Assembly: GCA_021850555.1 (NCBI GenBank)
Contig: JAJZLX010000026.1
Coordinates: 1-48,814, forward strand
Direction: 5' to 3'
Origin: Pseudomonadota bacterium
Lineage (GTDB): Bacteria; Pseudomonadota; Gammaproteobacteria; Steroidobacterales; Steroidobacteraceae
DNA: 48,814 nucleotides
In this document: one piece after another, positions 9,001-16,191 of the stretch
Layout: the number at the start of each line of letters is the position of its first letter
How positions within the stretch are numbered: the first letter of the stretch is position 1
Made by a program: the position numbers and the translations under genes
Notes under the pieces: generated by a model
Told to the model about the DNA's origin: nothing
Seen by the model: only the letters and a program-made list of their open reading frames with translations
The model's database searches: none

Positions 9001-9833
9001 AGCGCCAGACGCGCGTTGATCAGGCCGAGAACTGCGCTGCGATGCCAGGCGCGCAGATCGAGGTCGCGGATCCGCGCCTCGCCCCGCCAGTGCCAGCGGC
9101 CCGTCAGATCGAGCGCCAGGCCGTGAAAGTCGACCCGGCAGGGCTCGAGCACCTTCGCGCTGAGCGCGAGCCTGCTCAGGTTGCCGCCGAGGGAGGCCTC
9201 GATCACCCACCGAGGCTGATGGGGCACCGTCCAGACGATGCGTCCGTGGGCGAAGAGCCCGAGCGGACGGGCGGCGTGCAGCGTGCCCGCGGCGGTATAG
9301 CTCATGTCGCCCATGCGCAGCCGGACATGGGAGATGCGTATTGCACGATGGGAGACGCGCGCTGCGCCATCGATGTCCGCTGCCTCGAGCCTCCTGCCAT
9401 CCGGCAAGACCACCAGAGCCTGGCCGATGTGCGCATGCTCGATCCGGATCAGCAGCCACCAGGGCAGGAAGTGCGGTTGCGGGGGGGGAGGCAGGTGCGA
9501 GCGCTTGATCTCGATGTAGACGCTGTCGGCGGAGATCCTCGGGGTCTCGATCGTGCGCCAGTACAGCGGCGGAAACAGCATCCGGGCGTAAACGCCCTCG
9601 AGAACCATATGCTCCCGCAGCCCGTTGATCACGATCCGCCGGGTGCGCACCCCCGTAGCGAGCGTGCCGCTCGCTCCATCGACCCTCACCTGCACGGTGC
9701 CGAAGCGCCGCGGCAGATGGTTGACGATGAATCTCAACCCGCTCTGGGTGAAGACCGCGTAGTAGAGGATCGCGCCCGACAGCACCGCCGCCAGCGCGAA
9801 CAGCAGTCCGGTCAGTGTCAGGAATCGGCGCAT
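6054..9833 (-). CDS. tamB: Translocation and assembly module subunit TamB
   Basis: A 1259-residue AsmA-like inner-membrane-anchored protein that spans the periplasm and works with TamA in outer-membrane protein assembly and/or lipid transfer. One N-terminal membrane segment (about residues 7-29, LTGLLFALAAVLSGAILYYAVF) is followed by long beta-taco repeats. The conserved C-terminal DUF490 block includes GTLKQPQVSFFSNPSLSQ and IMSLLFSGGG, and the protein ends in a beta-strand-like GGADLVFSVVR. Length is normal for the family. Its start is 4 bp after the tamA stop. Confidence 0.93.
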   Translation of the reverse strand: MRRFLTLTGLLFALAAVLSGAILYYAVFTQSGLRFIVNHLPRRFGTVQVRVDGASGTLATGVRTRRIVINGLREHMVLEGVYARMLFPPLYWRTIETPRISADSVYIEIKRSHLPPPPQPHFLPWWLLIRIEHAHIGQALVVLPDGRRLEAADIDGAARVSHRAIRISHVRLRMGDMSYTAAGTLHAARPLGLFAHGRIVWTVPHQPRWVIEASLGGNLSRLALSAKVLEPCRVDFHGLALDLTGRWHWRGEARIRDLDLRAWHRSAVLGLINARLALSGDARGFEAGGTADPTGLHVGIFHVGLDGRLEDTHSRRVLIARRLTITHFASGTRLDASGRFVLGPGRPRLALRGSWSHLRWPLAGQAAFHSRTGTFTLSGGWPVNVTASGIARVHRLTVTSTGIVATLGSQGLNVHRAQLGLLGGQVLGRGELSWLPPKRWTLHALVERLDPGEVRPFLRGHLGFTLRASGEGLHADSPFSVRLEGLHGQVHGLPASGAGGLSHSDRAWTFDRVRVSLGGVRVALNGHITRRQTRVRFAAAGNLRMLAAGDRGGVQAAGTVEGPLDALDIRARAQGSGVKVGGLEIDSLVARVDFDPTSRRRSDLALHLRRLRFHGRLLRNLDLTAEGPASDLEAHLAAGAPGLTLQAAARGSLQAGVFAGQLTALHVTGVQALNLRLRKAVVFTLSRAHSVLENLCLSGAPAGLCVGGNWTPAAWSAYLTASHLPLATLTAGLTPAVEYQGTIGAQARLEGGGGAPTRGTLRASLTQAVLSRRLVSGRIDRTPLGSGLLSIVALPGSVHAQASLTAGAIGTFNATLDARRVGMGWRNMPIRGAMHAQTSRLDLVSIYLPGVDGVSGNLVADAEIGGTLADPRLNGLLTVSNGTANWYRTNLRLQGAALKAHLSNGGVAFDGSARVGRGTVRATGRMSWRGLLPYGRLHLTGNDLLVVDTPEAQVDASPDLNFDVAAHRIEVSGTVFVPYASIHPRNFTGAMRTSSDQVIVGQESAVAARRYQVMSTVTLGLGNNVNIDTMGLTGKLTGAFTVRSGYGTGTRATGELLIVQGQYAAYARKLDIEYGRLLFRGGLLDDPGIEIRAVKSYPQVTAGIDVSGTLKQPQVSFFSNPSLSQSQIMSLLFSGGGGSLQALQTGATAQTQQTTAAGELLAQGGALLAQQLGEKIGLPAMSLETDLNNVTSLVLGKYLSPRLYVSYGVGLTQQLNEIRLRYSLTRHLMIRILAGQGKGAGQSKSGQIGGADLVFSVVR

Positions 9834-9837
9834 TGGC

Positions 9838-11787
9838 CTACAGTTTAGGCGAGAAGTTGATGTAGAAGCGGGGCAGCTGGTGGCCGCGCGCCGACAGCGG
9901 CTGGGCCACGTCGATGCCGAGCGTCATGACCGGCAGGCGCACCAGAAGGCCGAGCCCCGCACCGTATTGCAGCAGCCGGGGGGTGTGCAGGCTGTTGAAT
10001 GCATTGCCATAGTCGAAGAATGCCGCGATTCCGAGGTGCTTCGGCAGATCCCGCTCGATCTCCACCGTGCCCGTGATCAAGTCCTTGCCGCCGGCCTGGG
10101 CGAGAAACGGACATTGGTATTCGATCCGGGCTTTCGCGGTACCCGGATTGAGCGTGATGGCCTTTCCGTTCTGGCAGGGCTGTTTGTTCTCATAGCCGAC
10201 GAAGGATTGATAGGGGCTCAGCGAGTCATACGCGAAGCCGCGCACGCTGCCCTCGCCGCCGGCGAAGAAACGCATCACGGGCGGCAGCCGGTTGAAATGG
10301 GACGCCGCGGTGGCACCGAAATCATTGCGCAGCAGCAGGTGCCACTTCGGCGCCAGAGTGAACACCCGCTCGAGCTCGACCTGCAGCTGCAGGAAGTCGG
10401 AAGCGGAGCCGAGGCTGCCGTGCGAGCCGCGCAGCTGCACGAACACCTCGTGCTGGAACACCGGCTCGCCGAAATAGCCCCTCGGCATCAGGGCGATGTC
10501 CACCCCCGGCACCAGCATGTTGGCGTTTCTGACGCCGGCGAAGACGCTGCGCGGCTGCAGGTATGGTGAGATTGAGCACGCTGCGCCCGGCTGGGCGGTG
10601 GTGGATGCCTCGCAGACGGCACCGCTCACCGAGCCGGTGGCATGCACGGCGTTGACGAACCATACCATCTGCCAGCGGCCGATGACCCGGGTGAGACTCG
10701 GGCCGATGATCATCGTGCGGGCATCGACCGCGGCGAGCTGCCGCTGCTCGACGCTGGCCGCGAGCGTCAGGTTCTCCGTGGCGGGGTCCTCCAGGGGAAT
10801 CACATAGCGGCTCTGCAGGCTGTATTTGATCAGCTTGGCGACCTGCAGGTCGATGCTCATCCGGTGGCCCTCGGCGTTGACCCTGCGATCCTGCCAGCTC
10901 AAGATCGCGCGCGGACCGGTGTCGGTCTCGTACCCCCCCGCCAGGGAGTAGACATTGGGACGGCTGGTGCCGGCGCGGATGCGCACCGGCACCGTGTGAT
11001 CGACCGCATCCGGCTTGCCTGGCAGCACGTCGAGATTGGAGAAGTACCCCGAGTCATCCAGCGCGAACTGGGTCCGCAGCACCTGCGTCAGGTCAAAGAG
11101 CTGACCCCGCCGGTAGCGCAGATAGCGGCGCACCAGCTCCGGCTTGATGGCGTCCTGATTGATCGCGGTCGTCCCGAACCGGTAGCGCACGCCGGTCGCG
11201 AGCGTCAGCTCGATGGCGGCCCAGTGCTTTTGCGGATCGACCAGCAGCGCGTGGCGCGTGAGGCGCGCATCGAGGTAGCCGTAGGTGGCGGCGGTGCGCA
11301 GCAGCTCGCTCTTGAGCTGCTCGTAGGCCACCTCGTTCAGCTGCTCTCCCGTACGAAAGGGCAGGTGCGCGGTGATGTGCGTGAACAGCGGATCGGTGGC
11401 CCCCGGTCCCGTGAGCCGCACGTCCGCCTTTCTCAGGATCACCGGCGGACCGGGATCGATGTCGAGGACGACTCGCCAGTTCCCAGGGCTGGTCTGCGCG
11501 ACGGTGGGGCGCACGGTGGGCTGGAAGTATCCGAAGGGCTCGAGCCCCGAGCGCACCTCCTCGTCGACCCGGTTCTCGAACCGCTCGATCGTGCGGGCGG
11601 TGAGGTGTTTGCTGTTTCGGTACCGCTGGAAGCTCAGATACGCCAGAACGTTTGTCCGCAGCGTGCCGCCCACGCCATGGATGACCACGGTGATGTTTGC
11701 GCGCGCCAGAGGGCTGACGAGAAGCAATACGAGCGCACCCGAGGCTCTGCGCCGCCGAGCCCCGTGTAACGAATTGCGATTCGTCAT
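9838..11787 (-). CDS. tamA: Translocation and assembly module subunit TamA (Omp85 family)
   Basis: A 649-residue outer-membrane protein. A signal peptide (about residues 1-30, hydrophobic ALVLLLVSPLARA) is followed by POTRA-like domains and, from about residue 300, a 16-strand Omp85 barrel. The loop-6 motif VRGF is near residue 515 (GGEGSVRGFAYDSLSPY), and the protein ends in an aromatic-rich final strand (FYINFSPKL). It is immediately upstream of tamB, the usual pair, and two genes of one operon are expected. Confidence 0.93.
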   Translation of the reverse strand: MTNRNSLHGARRRRASGALVLLLVSPLARANITVVIHGVGGTLRTNVLAYLSFQRYRNSKHLTARTIERFENRVDEEVRSGLEPFGYFQPTVRPTVAQTSPGNWRVVLDIDPGPPVILRKADVRLTGPGATDPLFTHITAHLPFRTGEQLNEVAYEQLKSELLRTAATYGYLDARLTRHALLVDPQKHWAAIELTLATGVRYRFGTTAINQDAIKPELVRRYLRYRRGQLFDLTQVLRTQFALDDSGYFSNLDVLPGKPDAVDHTVPVRIRAGTSRPNVYSLAGGYETDTGPRAILSWQDRRVNAEGHRMSIDLQVAKLIKYSLQSRYVIPLEDPATENLTLAASVEQRQLAAVDARTMIIGPSLTRVIGRWQMVWFVNAVHATGSVSGAVCEASTTAQPGAACSISPYLQPRSVFAGVRNANMLVPGVDIALMPRGYFGEPVFQHEVFVQLRGSHGSLGSASDFLQLQVELERVFTLAPKWHLLLRNDFGATAASHFNRLPPVMRFFAGGEGSVRGFAYDSLSPYQSFVGYENKQPCQNGKAITLNPGTAKARIEYQCPFLAQAGGKDLITGTVEIERDLPKHLGIAAFFDYGNAFNSLHTPRLLQYGAGLGLLVRLPVMTLGIDVAQPLSARGHQLPRFYINFSPKL

Positions 11788-11894
11788 CTAGATCCGCGAA
11801 CCCGGCTTGGGAGGTCTTTAAACCGACGATTGTAGTCTTTCCTGACCACCTGTAGCGGGCGCCGGTTCCCGCCGCGCTACACCGAGAGGGCCTC

Positions 11895-12695
11895 TCACGA
11901 TCCCGAGTCGGGCCAGGCTTCGCCGCTCAGCCGATACTCGCTCTCTCCGATGCACCGGCCTTCCCGGTCGAAGCGCCGTTCGGCGAGCACAAGGGTTCCG
12001 GAGGGCTCGATCAGCACCAGGGTGGAGCAGCGCGTACCGTACTGCGGGTGCCGCACGAAGGGCGCCGAGAGCGTTTGCTCCCACTTCGGCGCCAGGCCCA
12101 TGCGGGGTGGCCTTTCCGCTTCGGTGGCCGGCCGCGAGTCTGCGAGCAGTGCGAACAGTGCCGCGGCGTCGGCGTCGCACGAGGCGCTCGCGCGCAGCCA
12201 GGCCTCGAAACCCGCCCGCACCCGGCGCAGTTTCGGCCAGGGCGTATCCAGGCGCTCGTTGGACAGGCCATAGACTCCCGCAGACAGCTCCCGGGCAAAA
12301 GGAGTGACCCGGTTGGAGCCGTACCAGAGCGAGCGGCCGTCGGCGAGCAGCAGGTTGAAGCCCCCGTAGTCGGCCGACTTCGGCTCGAGCGAGGACAGAT
12401 ACTCGCCCGCCCCGACGCCCTGACGCATGAAGTGGGGAATCAGGCCGCCGCGGGAGGGGGCAGTGGGTGGCGCGCGCTGCTGGTCGTGGAAATTCGTGAT
12501 GACGCCGAAGCGGCGGCGGCGATCGACGCCGAGCCAGGTGCCGCCGGCGCGCAGATCACGACCGGCCAGCATCTGCTCGGGCGGCGGCCAGCTCCCAAGC
12601 GGCTCGGCGGGACGATCGTGATACTCGTCCCGGTTGGCGGCGACGATGAGCCGGTAACGGGGGTGCGCGCTCCAGGCGAGCACGAGCAGGCACAC
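11895..12695 (-). CDS. NRDE (TANGO2-like) family protein
   Basis: Length is 266 residues. It begins with a cysteine at position 2 and reaches the family signature AANRDE at residues 19-24, then GGTWLGV and ITNFHD, characteristic of the NRDE/TANGO2 family, whose Ntn-hydrolase-like fold has no firmly assigned bacterial reaction. The GTG start is chosen because a strong AAGGAGG ribosome site lies just upstream and because homology begins with MCLLVLAW; the longer open frame upstream has no support. It is followed by tamA on the same strand after 107 bp and lies 203 bp downstream of nudC. Confidence 0.85.
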   Translation of the reverse strand: MCLLVLAWSAHPRYRLIVAANRDEYHDRPAEPLGSWPPPEQMLAGRDLRAGGTWLGVDRRRRFGVITNFHDQQRAPPTAPSRGGLIPHFMRQGVGAGEYLSSLEPKSADYGGFNLLLADGRSLWYGSNRVTPFARELSAGVYGLSNERLDTPWPKLRRVRAGFEAWLRASASCDADAAALFALLADSRPATEAERPPRMGLAPKWEQTLSAPFVRHPQYGTRCSTLVLIEPSGTLVLAERRFDREGRCIGESEYRLSGEAWPDSGS

Positions 12696-12898
12696 TACCG
12701 CTCCTCCTTCTTCAGGAGCGCAGGATCCGGGTGGCGTGCCCGGCCCAGCGCGGCAGCGGACGGCACCGAAGCAGCCAAGCGTGGCTTTTTGACACCGCTC
12801 GCCACCTCCGGCGGCAGACCGGTCCCTGTGCCTATGCCGTGCCTGCACTTATTGCTCCGGCGTCGCCTGTAGGCGTTGGGCAACTAGGAACTCTCCGA

Positions 12899-13816
12899 TC
12901 AGCCCACGCGCACGTGCGACGGAAGCCCCTGGAGCCAGGCGTCGATCAGGCGGCGGGAAATGGAATGCGCGGGTGGAAGCAGCACGGCGCCGCCGCGCAC
13001 GTCCTCTTGGGTGAACCAGCGGGCATCCTCGAGCTCGCCGCCGACGCGCACCGGATCGGGAAGAGCCTCGGCGTGAAAGCCGACCATCAGCGAGGCCGGG
13101 AAGGGCCAGGGCTGGGAGGAATCGTAGCGGGCATGGGTGATGCGCACACCGGTTTCTTCCATGACCTCCCGGGCGACGGCATCCTCCAGGCTCTCGCCCG
13201 GCTCGACGAAACCGGCGATCGTGGAATACCGGCCGGGCGGCCAGGTGCTCTGGCGCCCGAGCAGCGCCCGCTCCCCGTCCGTGACCAGAACGATGATGGC
13301 CGGCTCCAGGCGCGGGAAATATTCCGCCCCGCAGGGTTCCCGGGAGCACAACAGGCTGTGCCCTGCCCGCTTAGGGTACGTCGCTGCCCCGCAGACGCCG
13401 CAGTGGCGCTGGCGCGAGCGCCAGATGGACAACGCCCGGGCGTAGGCGAGAAGCCCGGCTTCCTCGGCGCCGAGCTGAGGCGAGAGCGCGCGCAGCTCCT
13501 CAAATGCGGTGCCCGGCGGGGGCTCGAGCGCCTCGGGCTCAGGCGGGAGCATCAGCAGCACGCAACGCCGCCCTTGGAACCACCCGAGCAACACGAACTG
13601 ATGCGCGGCGGCAGCCTGCACCGCCGGATGGCCGGCGGGAACGAAGGCGATGTGCGGCCGCGAACCGGTATGAAGGAGCTGGGTCGTGCCCCGGCCGAGC
13701 AAAAATTGCGTCTGCGGGTCCGCGAGCGCCGCCGCCAGCCAGTCGAGCTCTTCACGCGCGTCGGTGCACCGCTCGATGTACGGGCCCGAGAAGAAGTTCG
13801 GCTGGTCGGGATGCAT
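12899..13816 (-). CDS. nudC: NAD(H) pyrophosphatase NudC
   Basis: A Nudix hydrolase of 305 residues that cleaves NADH to NMNH and AMP and can remove NAD caps from RNA. Zinc ligands are C139, C142, C157 and C162. The Nudix box spans residues 202-224 and has all consensus positions (G, E, REVMEE, G). The family-specific SQPWPFP is at 234-240. The ATG at MHPDQPNFFSG is chosen; the longer open frame upstream overlaps the FlhC-like gene. That gene ends 20 bp upstream, so the two may be co-transcribed. Confidence 0.93.
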   Translation of the reverse strand: MHPDQPNFFSGPYIERCTDAREELDWLAAALADPQTQFLLGRGTTQLLHTGSRPHIAFVPAGHPAVQAAAAHQFVLLGWFQGRRCVLLMLPPEPEALEPPPGTAFEELRALSPQLGAEEAGLLAYARALSIWRSRQRHCGVCGAATYPKRAGHSLLCSREPCGAEYFPRLEPAIIVLVTDGERALLGRQSTWPPGRYSTIAGFVEPGESLEDAVAREVMEETGVRITHARYDSSQPWPFPASLMVGFHAEALPDPVRVGGELEDARWFTQEDVRGGAVLLPPAHSISRRLIDAWLQGLPSHVRVG

Positions 13817-13836
13817 GCTCACGGGACGAGCGGATT

Positions 13837-14376
13837 TTACCAGCCGGAGCGGCGGCGCCGGAAGTCGGGCTCGCAGTAATCGCAGACCCGCGGACCCTCC
13901 GGAAGCCGCTCGGCGAGCAGCGGGATATTGCAGTCGGCACAGCAGACCAGCCGCAGCTGATCGCCGCGATGCAGGCACTGCGCCAGAAATACCGCGTACT
14001 CGAATGAGATCACCGGCGCCGATACCGCCTTCCGGTAATACTCGTAGGCATCGAAGAGCACCTCACCAGTGGCGAGGCAGGCAAAGCCGGCGGCGGGCTC
14101 ATTGAGCGTCAGGCCGCAGGAGTAGAGCACCCCGCCCAGGAATGACGCCTGGTGGCGCATCCTCGCGGAGCGGAAGAAATAGCTGGCCTGTTGCGGTGAT
14201 TTACCGCGGTGACGGTACCTCGGGGTCGAGTATTGCTGGGAAAGCTTGCGGATCCGGTCACCGGACAGCCCGGTGAACGCGCGGATGGTCGAGGTCCGCG
14301 CTTCCAGCCAGATGAATCGCAAGGCCAGATCAATGCTGCCGAGCTCTTGTTGATAACGGGCTTCTCCGGCGCGCAT
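13837..14376 (-). CDS. FlhC-like transcriptional regulator
   Basis: Length is 179 residues, similar to flagellar master activator FlhC. An alpha-helical N-terminus resembles FlhC (IDLALRFIWLEARTSTIRAFTGLS), the middle block has SYFFRSARMRHQASF where FlhC has a comparable W/H-A-S-F stretch, and the C-terminal zinc site is C146-x2-C149-x15-C165-x2-C168, nearly the FlhC spacing. The end is basic (FRRRRSGW). The ATG is preceded by GAGGAGGGG. No flagellar genes are in the window, so its targets are unknown. A divergent neighbour has an FlhD-like N-terminus, suggesting a complex. FlhC family membership is well supported; flagellar function is not. Confidence 0.75.
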   Translation of the reverse strand: MRAGEARYQQELGSIDLALRFIWLEARTSTIRAFTGLSGDRIRKLSQQYSTPRYRHRGKSPQQASYFFRSARMRHQASFLGGVLYSCGLTLNEPAAGFACLATGEVLFDAYEYYRKAVSAPVISFEYAVFLAQCLHRGDQLRLVCCADCNIPLLAERLPEGPRVCDYCEPDFRRRRSGW

Positions 14377-14408
14377 ATTCCCCTCCTCTTCCTTTTCGGT
14401 CGTGATTT

Positions 14409-14424
14409 GGCCGCAACTGCGGCC
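14409..14424. promoter_or_regulatory. Palindrome upstream of the FlhC-like gene
   Basis: GGCCGCAACTGCGGCC is a perfect 7-bp inverted repeat with a 2-bp centre, 32 bp upstream of the FlhC-like start codon. A second palindrome with related arms lies the same distance from the divergent gene. An operator or an mRNA hairpin are both possible. Confidence 0.35.
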
Positions 14425-14506
14425 TGGACCGACGATTTTCTGGAATTCCTCGAAAAGCACAATCCGGCAAATCTGGGCAAAAAACACAGAAATGCACAGG
14501 TGGATT

Positions 14507-14520
14507 GCGGCCCTGGCCGC
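14507..14520. promoter_or_regulatory. Palindrome upstream of the FlhD-like gene
   Basis: GCGGCCCTGGCCGC is a perfect 6-bp inverted repeat with a 2-bp centre, 33 bp upstream of the plus-strand start codon. It mirrors the palindrome at 14409-14424 in arms and distance. TACTAT at 14523-14528 could be a weak -10 element next to it. Confidence 0.35.
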
Positions 14521-14553
14521 GGTACTATCGGCGTCAGATCGCACGGAGTCGTT

Positions 14554-15195
14554 ATGCCGCGTCGCGACTGCATTGCCGAGGAGCTGCCCTCCAAGATGCT
14601 CCAGGCATTAAGAGAGCTCAATCTCGAGTGTCTGGAGCTGCTCGCCGCGCAGTCGCGGGCGGTCTCCAGGCGCGATTTTCCGCTCGGAGAGGCCATCGCG
14701 CTCTGGAACGGCCTCGACAGCGAGGCTCGGAGCCGGGCGGTCGACTACCCCTATCTGTTGTTCAACGCGGGCTTCGCCGATCCGCAGCGCTGGCGGCAAA
14801 CGACCAAAGCGCAGGTCAACGAGGATCGGGACGAGCCGTACGAGACGTTCTTCACGGTGCCCGGTGCCGTGCAGGTGGCACACGAGATCTTCGTGCACGC
14901 CTGGTCTGCGGTGCGGGAACACCCCACAAACGCGATGCTGACGCTCGGGATGCACCCCCAGTGCGCGAAGCTCATCGCCGACCACACTCCGGTGTCCTTG
15001 CACAGAGCGGTTGAGCGGCACTGGAGCTGGTTGCGGCCGCGGTGGCTCGACAGACCGCAGATCTGGCAGGAATTGCTGCTTGGCGGCTTGGAGGGCGGGG
15101 AAACCCGCGCGCGCGCGTTCGTACACGGTTTACGGCTCGTCACCGCGGAGATCGCGGCCGCGACGCGAAAGCAGGACAAGCGATTCGTAGGCTGA
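14554..15195 (+). CDS. Hypothetical protein with FlhD-like N-terminus
   Basis: Length is 213 residues with no firm family. Residues 16-80 read as amphipathic helices with LRELNLECLELLAAQSR, then a segment ending LLFNAGFADPQRW; this resembles the FlhD pattern of a leucine-rich INLSYLLLAQRL helix followed by L-x-L-F/HFRF. FlhD itself is about 115 residues, so residues 85-213 would be an extra domain, rich in Trp and His (HWSWLRPRW). The ATG at MPRRDC is chosen because the longer frame runs through the divergent promoter region. The position back to back with an FlhC-like gene is the main support for an FlhD relationship. It converges with the asparaginase gene, 18 bp apart. Confidence 0.6.
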   Translation: MPRRDCIAEELPSKMLQALRELNLECLELLAAQSRAVSRRDFPLGEAIALWNGLDSEARSRAVDYPYLLFNAGFADPQRWRQTTKAQVNEDRDEPYETFFTVPGAVQVAHEIFVHAWSAVREHPTNAMLTLGMHPQCAKLIADHTPVSLHRAVERHWSWLRPRWLDRPQIWQELLLGGLEGGETRARAFVHGLRLVTAEIAAATRKQDKRFVG

Positions 15196-15213
15196 GCGGC
15201 CCGCCCGCGGCTT

Positions 15214-16116
15214 TCAGAGGGCAATCTGCCTCAGGCCTTCCGAATCGCGGGCACCGCGGAACATGCCCCGGGTGGTGAAGTCCATCGCAATCCGGCCGGC
15301 GCCATCGACGGCAATCAGCCCGCCGCTGCCGCCGAGCTCCCCCAGTCGGGCAAGCGTCTCGCGCATCGCCTCCTGAAGGGACAGGCCGCGGTATTCGATC
15401 GCCGCGCACATATGATGGGCGGCCACGATACGCATGAAGTACTCGCCGTGACCGGTGGCGGAGACCGCGCAGACGCCGTTTCGCGCATAGGTGCCCGCAC
15501 CGATGATGGGCGAATCTCCCACCCGTCCGGTGCGCTTGTTGGCGACACCGCCGGTGGAGGTGGCGGCGGCCAGATTGCCGGCCGCATCCAGCGCGACCGC
15601 GCCCACCGTCCCCTGGGGCGAGGGCGCGAGCTGCGAGGCAGCCCGGCCGCTGTACAGGGCATCGAGCTCCGCCCGGCGCTCAGGAGTGCGAAAATAGCTA
15701 TTGGGAACGAGGGTGAGCCCCTCTTCCAGCGCGAATTCCTCGGCGCCGGCGCCGACCAGCAGCACGTGGTGGGATTTCTCCATGACGCGGCGGGCAAGCT
15801 CGATGGGGCTTCTCACGTGCCGGACCGCCGCCACCGCGCCGGCGCGCTGTTGACGGCCTTCCATGATGGCCGCATCGAGTTCCGCCGCGCCCTCGCGGGT
15901 GAGGGCCGCGCCGCGGGCCGCGTTGAACAGGGGGTCATCCTCCAGGACACCGACTGCGGCCGTCACGGCATCGAGGCTGGTGCCGCCGCGCTCGAGCACT
16001 TCGTAGCCGCAGTCGAGGGCAGAGGCGAGACCGTCGCGGTAGTGGGCTTCCCGTGCGCCCGAGATCATCCGCCGCGGCACATCGCTGGCGCCGCCGTGAA
16101 TCGCAATGGCATACAT
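15214..16116 (-). CDS. Isoaspartyl peptidase / plant-type L-asparaginase
   Basis: An Ntn hydrolase of 300 residues that autocleaves to expose a threonine and then hydrolyses isoaspartyl dipeptides or asparagine. The nucleophile is T170 in PQGTVGAVALD. Other signatures are HGGA at 7-10, ELDAAIMEG at 79-87, GDSPIIGAGTYA, and STGG shortly after the nucleophile. The usual NAGRGAVF block reads NAARGAAL (65-72), a mild departure. It is divergent from pyc with 75 bp between starts. Confidence 0.88.
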   Translation of the reverse strand: MYAIAIHGGASDVPRRMISGAREAHYRDGLASALDCGYEVLERGGTSLDAVTAAVGVLEDDPLFNAARGAALTREGAAELDAAIMEGRQQRAGAVAAVRHVRSPIELARRVMEKSHHVLLVGAGAEEFALEEGLTLVPNSYFRTPERRAELDALYSGRAASQLAPSPQGTVGAVALDAAGNLAAATSTGGVANKRTGRVGDSPIIGAGTYARNGVCAVSATGHGEYFMRIVAAHHMCAAIEYRGLSLQEAMRETLARLGELGGSGGLIAVDGAGRIAMDFTTRGMFRGARDSEGLRQIAL

Positions 16117-16191
16117 AAGTGACTCTGAATGCTGCGCGCGAATCGCCCGCGCTCGCTATGATCGGACGGCATCTTAACGGTAGACGAGCAA

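Noticed and set aside
7329..9848. 839-codon plus-strand open frame antisense to tamB, and similar long frames antisense to pyc (17446-19740) and at 3311-4576
   Set aside because: They are shadows caused by high GC with strong third-position bias. The translations are Arg/Gly/His-rich without recognisable domains, while the opposite strand encodes clear conserved proteins.
12773..12790. Hairpin AGCCA-AGCG-TGGCT followed by five T on the plus strand, resembling an intrinsic terminator
   Set aside because: The stem is only 5 bp and no plus-strand gene lies upstream; both neighbours are on the minus strand. A small plus-strand RNA cannot be excluded but has no other support.
16117..16191. TATGAT at 16157-16162 as the pyc promoter -10
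   Set aside because: The -10 match is good, but nothing resembling a -35 lies 16-18 bp upstream, so I did not list it as a promoter.
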